From: RUG334 sp045599645
Lineage (GTDB): Bacteria; Muiribacteriota; Ozemobacteria; Ozemobacterales; Ozemobacteraceae
Reading direction: 5' to 3'
DNA: 64,000 nucleotides
Assembly: GCA_045599645.1 (NCBI GenBank)
Contig: JAZRWI010000004.1
Span: forward strand, 162,288 to 226,287
This document shows positions 8,801 to 18,700 of this stretch, in pieces; positions within the stretch are counted from its first letter, which is position 1, and each line of letters opens with the position of its first letter. Both the position numbers and the translations under genes were made by a program. Below the pieces are notes generated by a model that did no database searches, was not told the origin of the DNA, and was given only the letters and a program-made list of their open reading frames with translations.

Positions 8801-11800
8801 CAATGAATCAGAATACAATTGAAGCATTGGCAGCTTTGCAGATTATGCAACAGGAAACAGCAGAATTGCACAAACGCTTCCTCGAAGGTCAGGAAATGGC
8901 TCAGAGAGCTTTAATGGCCGCTCTTGGCGGAAACGTAGCTATGGCTCCAGCTATGCCAGTCGTAGCAACTCCAATGCCAACTGCGCCAGTAATGCCAGTT
9001 GCAGCGCCTGTTGTTACTACTGCACCGGTAAGCGTGGCTCAGCCTGTAGCACCTGCTCCAGTAGCAGCACCAACCCAGCCAGTTGTTAAGACAGCACCAG
9101 TAGCAGCAAAACCAGCAGTTCAGGCTCCAGCTGCTAACACGAACAAGATTAAGGAAGCCCTTATAGCTGTAGTATCAGAAAAGACTGGTTATCCAGCTGA
9201 AATGCTGAATATGGATATGGACATGGAAGCCGACCTCGGAATCGACTCTATCAAGAGAGTTGAAATCATGTCTGCTATGCAGGAAAGATGCCCAGAAGCT
9301 CCTGTTGTTCAACCAGATCAGCTCGGTAATCTCAGAACACTTGCACAGATTATGGATGTTCTTACACCAGCTGGCTCAAGTGTTGTAGAAGCTTCAGCAA
9401 CTGCACCTGTAGCAGTAGCAAGCAATAATGGCAATGCTTCAAAAATTAAAGATGCTCTCATTGCTGTAGTATCTGAAAAGACTGGTTATCCGGCTGAAAT
9501 GCTGAATATGGATATGGACATGGAAGCCGACCTCGGAATCGACTCTATCAAGAGAGTTGAAATCATGTCTGCTATGCAGGAAAGATGCCCGGAAGCTCCT
9601 GTTGTTCAGCCTGACCAGCTCGGCAATCTCAGAACTCTTGCCCAGATTATGGAAGTTCTCGCACCAGCAGGCGCAAGTGTTGCAGAAGCTCCAGTTTCAG
9701 CTCCAGTAGCACTTGCCAGCAATACTGGTAATGCTTCAAAGATTAAAGAATCACTTATTGCTGTAGTATCTGAAAAAACCGGTTATCCAGCAGAAATGCT
9801 GAATATGGATATGGACATGGAAGCTGACCTTGGCATCGACTCTATCAAGAGAGTTGAAATCATGTCAGCTATGCAGGAAAGATGCCCGGAAGCTCCTGTT
9901 GTTCAGCCTGACCAGCTCGGTAATCTCAGAACTCTTGCCCAGATTATGGAAGTTCTGATTCCTGCAGGCGCAAGCGTTGCAGAAACTCCAGTTTCAGCTC
10001 CAGTAGCAGTTGCCAGCAATAACAGCAATGCTTCAAAAATAAAAGATACACTCATTGCTGTAGTATCAGAAAAAACCGGTTATCCAGCAGAAATGCTGAA
10101 TATGGATATGGACATGGAAGCCGACCTCGGTATCGACTCTATCAAGAGAGTTGAAATCATGTCTGCTATGCAGGAAAGATGCCCGGAAGCTCCTGTTGTT
10201 CAACCAGACCAGCTCAGCAACCTCAGAACACTTGCACAGATAATGGAAGTTCTTGCTCCTGCAGGTGTAAACGTTGCAACTGCACCAACAACTGTAGCAG
10301 CAACTTCAAATGTTACTGAAGTAACATTAGACGATAAACCAGCCGAAGATTTTGAATTAAAAAGAACAATCATAAAGGCTGTAGAAATCGGCAAAGCTGA
10401 AGGTCTGAAGCTTTTGAACAGCGGCGATAAGGTTGTTATCAGCAATGACGACATGGAACTTTCTATGGCATTGGCCAACAAACTAGCTGAAAACAAAATC
10501 AGCTCAGAAATTATGAGTCTGGCAGATATAACTGCTGGCAAATTCCCTAAAGACTCAAAAGGACTTGTAATGCTGGCAGCTAAGCCAGAAAAAGCAGCCC
10601 TCAATCTTTGGGAAGACGCATCAATTGAATGGTTGAAAGACGCATTCATGGCAGTTAAGGAAGCCGGTGCTACTTTAAAGGCTAACAAAGGCGTTATAGC
10701 AACCGTTTCAAGAATGGACGGTCACTTCGGTCTAGCTTCAATGACTAAGAATGCTGACCCGGTTCAGGGCGGTCTTGCAGGTATAAGCAAAACTACAAGA
10801 TATGAATGGCCGGAAGTTACTTCAAAGGCTATAGACCTTGACTACCGCATGAAGGAAATAGATTCGGCTGCAAAGCTTCTAGCTGATGAAATTACAGTTT
10901 CAGCCCCAATGGAAGTTGGTTTAAGCAAATCTTCAAGAATAATGATTGAAGAAATCGAAGAACCAAGAGCAGAAAAAACAAGTGCTCCAAAGACCTTCCA
11001 GGAAGGTGATACCGTAATCGTAACAGGTGGTGCAAGAGGTGTTACAGCCCAGACAGCTATTGCTTTTGCTGAAAAATACAAAACAAATATGGTTTTGATT
11101 GGCCGTTCTCCACTTCCAGAAGCAGAACCAGCCTGGTTAGCATCCCTTAAAGACGAAGCTGCCATTAAGCGCGCAATCATGGAAAACAGCGGCAAGAAGA
11201 TTTCTCCGAAAGAACTTGGAGCAGCCTACAAAACCGCTATGGCAAACCGCGAAGTATTAACCAATATAGCTAAACTAAATAAGATTGGAATTAAGGTTAA
11301 ATACTATTCAGCCAGCGTTCTTGATGAAGAACAGGTTGCCAATGTAATTACTGAAGTTCGTAATGAATTTGGCAATATAGCCGGTATCATTCATGGTGCA
11401 GGCGTAAAGCGCGATAAAAACATTGAAGACAAAACACGTGACCAGCTTGATGACGTAATCAACACAAAGGTTAAGGGTCTTAGAAATGTTCTTAAGGCAA
11501 CCAACCAGGATAACCTCAAAGCAATTGTCCTCTTCTCTTCCTTCTCTGGCAGACAGGGCAGAACAGGTCAGGTTGATTATGCCATGGCAAATGAAGTTCT
11601 CAATAAAGCAGCTCAGAAGCTCAAAGTATTGAGAAATGATTGTCATGTAATGGCCTTTAACTGGGGTCCATGGGATGGCGGTATGGTTGATGCTTCTCTC
11701 CGCAAAGTATTCATCAATGAAGGAATTGGACTTATTCCTCTCAAGAAGGGTGCCAGATGCCCAATCGTTGAATTAACTAACGATAACGAAGGTGCTGTTG

Positions 11801-11862
11801 AAATAGGCATCATCGGACTTATTGATGGAAAAGAGGCTCTGTCTTCATCAAAAAAAGCCTAA
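5851..11862 (+). CDS. pfaA: PfaA-like polyunsaturated fatty acid/secondary lipid synthase: KS-AT-ACP4-KR
   Basis: 2003-aa multidomain iterative synthase. KS: active Cys208 (DAACGSS), His343 (EAHGTGT), His383 (KSQIGHTKAA). AT: GQGSQYPG, Ser670 in GHSYGE, His774. An Ala/Pro/Val-rich linker leads to four tandem ACPs with phosphopantetheine serines at 1133, 1232, 1331 and 1430 (motif LGIDSIKRVE). KR: TGGARGV near 1725, Tyr1910 in the YAMAN motif. Canonical PfaA often carries a C-terminal DH; here translation stops right after the KR, and the DH follows in the -1 frame. I start at the ATG at 5851 (AGGA 8 bases upstream) rather than an in-frame TTG at 5818. First gene of a tightly packed operon with the next two. 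Needs a phosphopantetheinyl transferase and normally a PfaD enoyl reductase, neither in the window. Confidence 0.9.
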   Translation: MKRTQTFEPLAIVGMSCLFPKAQSLQDYWANIKEKVDCIKEVPESHWKKEDYYNEDKKCPDHVYTTNGGFLDPVDFNPAEWGIAPSDLDSIDTSQLLSLLVAKGALADAGYANKDFDRENTSVILGLTGCLELVIPLGARLGHPFWRKAMLHAGIDENITNEVMDSIGKCYVGWQENSFPGLLGNCAAGRVANRLNLGGTNCVVDAACGSSLGALNMAAMELWTGKADMAITGGVDTFNDIFMFMCFCKTPALSKTGHARPFSADNDGTILGEGIGMVVLKRLSDAERDGDRIYACINAIGTSSDGKGKALYAPSVPGQVKALKRAYEQSGIDPHDVSMIEAHGTGTGAGDKVEVDALKEVYGVSSTNRPWCALGSVKSQIGHTKAAAGSANIIKAAMALYNKVIPPTIKISQPAASLAGDDIPFYLPNQPRPWITDEGKTRHAALSSMGFGGSNFHVVLSEYKSEKAEYDWERNVELITISGSNASDIKTKLEGLKSAKEIRRFAAESRKAFNSADKARLGFVIDANTEIGKIVTDISSKLDSCEEKDFTLPNGACFSTLAEAGKIGIVFPGQGSQYPGMALGLMCASPAAFNTLAEADKQIGKLDEAGNHLVDFIYPRPNYDEAKDALNDGNLKATDIAQPSLGAISLGMYNTLKDFGIKPSGFAGHSYGELVSLCAAGLFDSKALALISRKRGQLMAQGNGDRGGMIAVLGGLDDVNAVVAEEKLDLVVANHNSNKQVVLSGQTSEIERAQKAFKAKKIRATVLNVAAAFHSKFVADAAAPFYDFLKGFEFDKLSYPVYANTTADVYPSKVEEARKLLGNQLANQVRFVEIIKKMYADGIRTFVEVGPGAVLTGLIKNILDASDYRIVTFDSSKGKNSSVFDFGKVLAQLSAYGYKLDIEKWQNGAEWLANNPLNTKPTMAIKLCGANYRPKALLEHRAEIEKPATRKVGDISKVVAAPVAQPAPVAAPVVQSPVQAQPMSMNQNTIEALAALQIMQQETAELHKRFLEGQEMAQRALMAALGGNVAMAPAMPVVATPMPTAPVMPVAAPVVTTAPVSVAQPVAPAPVAAPTQPVVKTAPVAAKPAVQAPAANTNKIKEALIAVVSEKTGYPAEMLNMDMDMEADLGIDSIKRVEIMSAMQERCPEAPVVQPDQLGNLRTLAQIMDVLTPAGSSVVEASATAPVAVASNNGNASKIKDALIAVVSEKTGYPAEMLNMDMDMEADLGIDSIKRVEIMSAMQERCPEAPVVQPDQLGNLRTLAQIMEVLAPAGASVAEAPVSAPVALASNTGNASKIKESLIAVVSEKTGYPAEMLNMDMDMEADLGIDSIKRVEIMSAMQERCPEAPVVQPDQLGNLRTLAQIMEVLIPAGASVAETPVSAPVAVASNNSNASKIKDTLIAVVSEKTGYPAEMLNMDMDMEADLGIDSIKRVEIMSAMQERCPEAPVVQPDQLSNLRTLAQIMEVLAPAGVNVATAPTTVAATSNVTEVTLDDKPAEDFELKRTIIKAVEIGKAEGLKLLNSGDKVVISNDDMELSMALANKLAENKISSEIMSLADITAGKFPKDSKGLVMLAAKPEKAALNLWEDASIEWLKDAFMAVKEAGATLKANKGVIATVSRMDGHFGLASMTKNADPVQGGLAGISKTTRYEWPEVTSKAIDLDYRMKEIDSAAKLLADEITVSAPMEVGLSKSSRIMIEEIEEPRAEKTSAPKTFQEGDTVIVTGGARGVTAQTAIAFAEKYKTNMVLIGRSPLPEAEPAWLASLKDEAAIKRAIMENSGKKISPKELGAAYKTAMANREVLTNIAKLNKIGIKVKYYSASVLDEEQVANVITEVRNEFGNIAGIIHGAGVKRDKNIEDKTRDQLDDVINTKVKGLRNVLKATNQDNLKAIVLFSSFSGRQGRTGQVDYAMANEVLNKAAQKLKVLRNDCHVMAFNWGPWDGGMVDASLRKVFINEGIGLIPLKKGARCPIVELTNDNEGAVEIGIIGLIDGKEALSSSKKA

Positions 11863-11901
11863 AGGCATTCGACTTCGATTTAAACATCAAGGAGAATGCC
11901 T
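11832..11901 (+). promoter_or_regulatory. Candidate programmed -1 ribosomal frameshift signal joining KR to DH
   Basis: Three parts of a classical bacterial -1 signal are present in the right order. A Shine-Dalgarno-like AGAGG is at 11832-11836. The slippery heptamer A AAA AAA (11850-11856) is in the correct phase (codons TCA AAA AAA GCC TAA). A perfect 8-bp stem, AGGCATTC (11863-11870) with GAATGCCT (11894-11901), follows after a 6-base spacer and has a 23-base loop. The zero-frame stop (11860-11862) lies in the spacer. Slipping back one base gives an uninterrupted 2286-aa protein. What is not shown: that the shift happens, or that the A-run length is correct. Confidence 0.65.
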
Positions 11902-11918
11902 GGATAAAGTCACATGTC

Positions 11919-12710
11919 ATGAACGGCAAGGCTGTTCTTCCAATGGCTGTGGCTTCAGAATTAATGTGTCAGGCTGCTATTGCCAATAATCCTGAATTGG
12001 AATTCTTTGGCTATAGTGATATGAAGCTTCTAAAGGGCGTAGTTCTGGAAAAAGAATCAGAATTGTTAAAGGTATTTGCTAGCAAAGCAGAACCACAGAC
12101 TGACGGAACATACATTTCTCATGCAGAAATAAGAACTGACGGTGCAAAGTGGGAACATACCAATGCAAAAGCAGACATCGTTCTTACTCCCAAAAGCTTT
12201 TCTAAAAAGTCACCAGAAGCTGTAATGATTAAATATAATCATACTTACAGTCGTTCAATTGAAGATGCCTACAAAGAATGTCTGTTCCATGGCGAATTTC
12301 TTCAGGCTATAACTGAAGTAAACGGCTGGTCTGAAGAAGGTATGGTCGCAATTAGTGACACTTCAAAGCCGGTTGAAGAATGGTTTGCCAATTCAAGATT
12401 CACTAGCTGGCAATCAGATCCATTGATGGTTGATGCTGCTTATCAGTTGATGATTCTTTGGACAACAGAAGTCTTTGGTGCGCCCTCACTTCCGAACTAT
12501 GCAAGCAGCTACAGACAGTATATCAAGAGCTTTAACGGACAGCCTGTAATCATATCTGCAAAGGCTTCCAAGAAAGGATCCTCTGCTGCAACAGCTGATA
12601 TTCAGTTCAGAAATGTGGACGGTAATGTATTAGCAGAAATAAAGGGCTACGAATGTGCTGTTAGCGCTAATCTAAAGGAAGCCTTTAAAAATAGAACTAT
12701 CGGAGCCTGA
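11919..12710 (+). CDS. PKS-type dehydratase (DH) domain, C-terminal part of the PfaA-like synthase in the -1 frame
   Basis: Double-hotdog dehydratase that removes water from the beta-hydroxyacyl-ACP made by the KR. The second catalytic motif DAAYQ (DxxxQ) is in the ORF. The first motif HxxxGxxxxP (HVMNGKAVLP) begins two codons before the first ATG at 11919, so the ATG-started product would lack the catalytic histidine. The frame is open back to 11826 and contains no ATG, GTG or TTG before 11919, and no ribosome site precedes 11919. The coordinates given are the minimal ATG ORF; I think the domain is really made as a -1 frameshift extension of the 5851 gene. A mutation or sequencing indel splitting one gene is the alternative. 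Ends 5 bases before the next start. Confidence 0.8.
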   Translation: MNGKAVLPMAVASELMCQAAIANNPELEFFGYSDMKLLKGVVLEKESELLKVFASKAEPQTDGTYISHAEIRTDGAKWEHTNAKADIVLTPKSFSKKSPEAVMIKYNHTYSRSIEDAYKECLFHGEFLQAITEVNGWSEEGMVAISDTSKPVEEWFANSRFTSWQSDPLMVDAAYQLMILWTTEVFGAPSLPNYASSYRQYIKSFNGQPVIISAKASKKGSSAATADIQFRNVDGNVLAEIKGYECAVSANLKEAFKNRTIGA

Positions 12711-12715
12711 ATGAA

Positions 12716-15700
12716 ATGAGTCGCGACAGTAAAACCACACCATTAGCCATAGCAATTACTGGTATCGGCGGTATTTTTCCGGGAGCAGACAGTCTTGACG
12801 GCTTCTGGAAAATGATAGCAGAAGCAAGAACAGCCGCCGAGGTTGTTCCTGATGGCCGTTGGCCGGAACCAGCAACAAGCTATCATGATACAAAGGTCGG
12901 TGCTCCAGATAAGGTTCTGTCGCCTAATAACTGTTCAATAAAGCATATTCCACAGAATTATGATGGAATTAATTTAAGTCTTGATTTCATCAAAACTCTC
13001 GATCCGCTCTATCAGATTGCATTGCAGGCCGGTAGAGACGCTTTCAAGGATTCTGTAACAGAAGGTCTGGATTTATCAAAGGTTCCTGTAATTATGGCAA
13101 ACATTGTATTGCCAACAGATTCAACCTCAAATATAACCAGAAACCTTCATATGCAGCTTCTGAAAGCTGAAGCCGAAAATACTACAGCACCTATTTCTGA
13201 GCTATTCAAGGATAACCCGTATAACCGCTATTCTGCAGAATTACCAGCAGGTCTGTTAGCAGCTGGCTTAGGTCTTGGCGGTGGGTGTTACACCCTTGAT
13301 GCTGCATGCGCTTCTTCTCTCTATGCTATAAAGCTTGCATGTGAAGAATTAATCAGTGGTCGTGCTGATGCTGTTTTAACTGGTGGTGCGTCAAGACCTT
13401 CATCACAGTTTACCCAGATGGGCTTTTCACAATTAAGAGCATTATCAAAGAGCGGAATCTGCCGTCCGTTCGATAAGCGCGCAGATGGTTTGCTAGTCGG
13501 AGAAGGCGCGGGCATGTTCATGCTTAAACGCCTTGATGATGCTATAAAAGCCGGCGATAAAATATACGGTGTAATCCGTGGTATTGGTCTTTCCAATGAT
13601 GTTGGCGGAAGTCTTTTAGCGCCGGACAAGGAAGGCCAGGTAAGAGCCATGAGAGCTGCTTATGCTCAGGCAAACTGGTCACCTTCAGACATTCAACTCA
13701 TTGAATGTCACGGCACTGGGACCCCGAAAGGTGATGCTGTAGAAACCAGCAGTATAAAAGAAATTCTTGCGGGAACTAATTCCAAAGGTTGTGTAATTGG
13801 TTCTGTAAAATCTAATGTCGGCCATTTACTAACAGCGGCAGGTGCAGCGGGTTTGATGAAGCTTGTTCTTTCTCTAAAGAATAAACAACTGCCACCAACA
13901 GCCGGCTATGAAATACCTGACGAAAGACTTGGCCTTGAAGGAACCCCAATAAAGATTCTTCAGAAGCCTATAGACTGGAATCCGGCTTCAGAAGGAGAAC
14001 CACGCCGTTGTGCATTGAGTGCTTTTGGCTTTGGTGGTATAAACGGTCACGTTTTAATTGAAGAATATTTAAAAGATAAGACTTCAACAGAAGGTAATTA
14101 TTTCAATAGCAAGCCCTCAGAAATTGCCATTGTTGCCATGGATGCAACAGTAGGTTCTCTTAATGGACTTAAGGAATTTCAGCATGCAGTTTTAAATTGT
14201 GAATCTGCTAAGAAGCCTGTATCAGAAAAACGTCGTCTGACAAATCAAGATATTCCCTGGTTGAAGGAAGGCGCGTTTATTGATGAAGTAAACATCACTC
14301 CAGGCGAATTCAAGATCTCTCCATTAGAAATACCTGAAATCCTGCCTCAGCAGCTTTTAATGCTAAAAACAGTTTCTAATGCAATAAAAGCATTAACAGG
14401 TAAACAGGCTGACCGCCTTAAATGGGGCACATACATGGGAATCAGTCAGGATTTCGATGCTTCAAATTTCGCTTCACGCTGGGCTATAAAAAAAGATTCC
14501 AAAGCATTTGGTCTTGATAATAGAGACGAAAAAGAGCTTTGCGATGGAATCACCCCACCCCTTGACAATGCAAGAACTGTAGGTGCATTAGGCGGAATAG
14601 TAGCAAGCCGTATTGCTAGAGAATACAGCATAGGTGGTCCTTCTCATACATTCTCAAGTGCTGAAAACTCTGGTCTCTCTGCATTAGAAGCAGCTACAAG
14701 AGCTTTACAGCGTGGTGAAATAGACACAGCTGTAGTTGGTGCTGTTGATTTTGCCGGTGATTTGCGCAATATGCTTGCAGCCGATAAGCTGAGACCATAT
14801 TCTAGAAGCAATTCTTCAACTCCATTTGATAAATCATCTGATGGCGCATTTCCAGGTGAAGGTGCTGCAGCAGTAATACTTAAGCGCAAAGAAGATGCCT
14901 TAAAAGACGGAGACAGGATATTTGCCATTGTTAAAGGCTTTGGTAAAGGAAGTTCTTCACATTTCAACGATTCGGCTTCTATCAAAAAAGCTTATTCAAA
15001 AGCTATCAATCAGGCTTGGAAGGAATCTGGATTTAATCCTCAGAATGCCGGTTTACTAGAAACCAATGGTAGTGGCTTTCCAGAAGAAGATAAACTTGAA
15101 GCAGAAGCTATTGCCGACTTCATGCCTGTTAGAGCAGATAATAAAGAAGATACCTTCAAAAATAACGACCAGTTGTGTGCCTTATCAAGCACCAAAATGG
15201 TTACCGGTCACACTGGAGCAGCCTCTGGGCTGATTTCATTAGTAAAAGCAGCAATCTGCTTGCATCAGCAGATTCTACCAGCCTTTAAAACCTTACTGAA
15301 TCCTATTGAAAGCATTAGTGGACGTAAGGATGCATTCTTCACACCTAATCAGCCGCAATTCTGGCTTCGCAATAAAATCAGCGGTCCTAGAACTGCAGGT
15401 GTAAGCAGTATAGGCATTGATGGTTCTGTATATCACACAGTTCTTGAAGGCTTTGAAGAAGATACAAAGCTTTCAGAAGATGCTCAGAAGGCTACAAAGC
15501 TTTCTCGCCAATTCCCAATTGGAGAACCTGAAGACGCTATTTTCATAGTTGGTGGAAAAAGCCCATGTGATTTGCGTGAAAGAGTTTCTGCCCTTTGCAA
15601 CCTTGAGTCAGATAATATTCAGATGCTTGCCCGCGAATATTGGCAGCAGTGTCCGCCAAGACCAGAAAGCAGAATTTTCTGTTCTATAGTAGCAAGCTCT

Positions 15701-18700
15701 ATTCCTGAATTGCATAAAAGAGCCGAATTTGCAGTAAGACACCTTTATACAAAAGAAAATCAGCCAATAGTCCAAGGTCCTGAAGTAAATGACCGCATTT
15801 TCTTCGACCCGAAACCAAAAGCTGCTGAAGGCAAGGTTTGTTTCGCTTTCCCAGGCTCTGGTAACCACTTCTTAGGTATGGGTCTGGAACTTGGTGCTAC
15901 ATGGCCTGAATTCCAAAGAAAGCTTGATGAGCAATATGAATTATTGGCAGCTCAATTTGGCGCTAGAAGAATAGCACCTTGGCGCCTTGCCTATGAAAAA
16001 GGCTGGGAAGACAAGGCTATGCTGGATTTGATTGATGATCATAATTCACTTGTTTTCAGTCACGTATCCTGCTGCTCGTTAGTTAGCGACGTTGTAAGAA
16101 GCTTCGGTATTGAGCCTCAGATAATAATGGGCTATAGTCTTGGTGAAACTGCCGGTAACTACGCAACCAGAACATGGACTAGCCGTGATGAAATGATTCG
16201 CAGAATGAGATGCTCAAATCTTTTCACAACAGAATTGATTGGTCGCTATAATTCTGCAAGAAAATATTGGGGTCTTGATGAAAAAGCCGATATAGACTGG
16301 TTGCTTGGAATGGTAACCTGCTCAGCAGCTGAAGTTGAAAAATACCTTGAGGATTACACTCAGGTTTATGTATTAATCATCAATACATCGGATGAATGTG
16401 TTATAGGTGGTAACCGCCCACAGGTAGAAGACCTGGTTAAGAAGCTCAACAAGCCATTCTTCTCTTTAAGCGGTGTTTCATCAGTTCACTGCCCGGCTGC
16501 AATTCCTGTTGAAAAGCAGTATTACGATTTGCACTATTATGACAACACTAATCCTCCAGAAGGATTAACTTTCATTAGCAGCGCAAAGAGTATTGTATTT
16601 AAACCGACTCCACATGATGCAGCAGATTCTATCCGTCAGCATTGCATTGACAAGATTGATTTTCCGAAGGATGTTGAATTAGCATACAAAGAAGGCGCAA
16701 GAGTATTTCTTGAACTTGGACCTAAGGGTTCAATGACAAGAATGATTAATGCTATTCTTAGCGACAGACCTCACTTTGCTCGCACTGCAATGATGTCTGG
16801 CCAGTCTCAGAGCACTTCAATGCTTAAATTCATTGCTAACTGTGCTGCTGAAGGCATTAAGGTAAACCTTGACAACATCTATGGACCTGAAACTATAGCA
16901 GTTACTGCAGCAAGCAAATCAAAGATGAAGCCAGTCAGTGTTAAGACTGGTCATCAGGTTAAATTACCTGCCATCAGACGACAGATTATATCTGCAGTAG
17001 CAAAACAGCCCCAACCAAGTCTGGAAGTTGCCAAATCGGTTAATACTACTAGTATTCATACTATTGCTCCAAAGCCAATAGTTACAGCAACAGCCAGTAA
17101 GCCGCCAGTTTCACAAGGTTCGACCAAGACTATTGCACAGCTGAAACAGGAGTTTTATGATAAACGTAAGAAAGCTACAGATAGCAGAAGCTTACAGACA
17201 ATATTTAAAAAGAAGAGTGAAAAAATGGACAACAAACTAATATCAGAATGGCTAAACGCACAGAACGCAACAGCTCAGGCTCATGAAGAATTCCTGAAGC
17301 TTAACAATGCCTTTGCTCAGGCTCAGGCAGCTCTTCTTACACAACAGTTGTCGCTTGCTCAGGGATTAACTCCTGAACAGCTTCAGCAGCTACAGCAGAA
17401 TAAGACTGTTACAGTAAGCTATCAAGCTCCATCACCTGTTCAGCATAATCTTGCAAATAAACCTGTTCCATCTCAGAAAATGCCACAGCCATATAATGGC
17501 CCTGTATTCCTTGATTGGAAGGGTTCAATGGAATTTGCAGTCGGTAAAATCGGTAAAGCATTAGGCGAATTCTTCGCTCCTATCGATAACCACCCAACAC
17601 GTGTAAGACTTCCAGATATTCCTTTGAACTTCGTAGACAGAATTATTACTGTTGAAGGCGAAAAAGGGTCTTTGGGCAGTGGGCGCGTTGTAACAGAACA
17701 TGACGTTTATCCGCAGGCCTGGTATCTTGATAACGACTGTATGCCTACAGGTCTTGCAGTAGAAGCAGGTCAAGCAGACCTTTTCCTGTCAGGCTGGCTT
17801 GGAATTGACTTTAAGACAAAGGGTATTGCAAAATACAGATTATTAGATGCAACAATCTCTTATCATGGTCCATTACCAAGACCAGGTGACACACTTCATT
17901 ACGACATCCGCGTAGACCACTTTATCAGACAGGCTGATACATATTTATTCTTCTTCGAATATGACGGAAGCATCAACGGCCGCCATCTAATAACCATGAG
18001 AAACGGCTGTGCAGGCTTCTTCACAGACAAACAGCTTGCTGATGGCAAAGGTATTGTTTTAACTGATGACGACACAAGACAAGAATTAAAACCAGACCTT
18101 CCAGGCAGAGAAAACCTTCCACAGATGGTTAAGGAATCATTCGATGACAACCGCCTTGCACTTCTCCGCAAGGGCGATTTGGAAGCAGCATTTGGTCCTC
18201 AGTTTGCAAATATAGATATTTATCCTCATACTATTCCAGACGGTCAGATGAAGATGATAGACCGTATCACGGAAATCGACCCACACGGTGGACGCTTCGG
18301 TTTAGGCCGCATAAAAGCTGAAATAGACATTCCTAAGGACCCATGGTTCCTGACTCAGCATTTCTGTGACGACCAGGTTATGCCCGGCACCTTGATGTAT
18401 GAATCATGCATGCAGTCTCTCAGAGTATTCCTTCTCAGAATGGGTTGGATAGCTCCTGCTCAGACCAGTGCTTTTGAACCGGTTCTTGGCGTTAAGAGCC
18501 AGCTGCGTTGCCGCGGTCAGGTTATAAAGGGCGTAAAACAGGCTCTTTATGATATTCAGATTAAAGAACTTGGCTATAATCCAGAACCTTATGCAATAGC
18601 TGACGCTCTTATGTTTGCAGACGGCAGACGTATTGTTCAGGTAACTAACATGAGCATACGCCTTACCGGCACTAACCGCCAGCAGCTTGAAGCCTTCTGG

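Noticed and set aside
11850..11856. Simple sequencing error explaining the KR-DH break
   Set aside because: Not excluded, and kept as the main alternative. I rejected it as the default because the slippery phase, SD-like element, 6-base spacer and perfect stem all fit a frameshift signal.
11919..12710. Independent stand-alone DH gene starting at ATG 11919
   Set aside because: It would lack the catalytic histidine motif just upstream and has no ribosome site.
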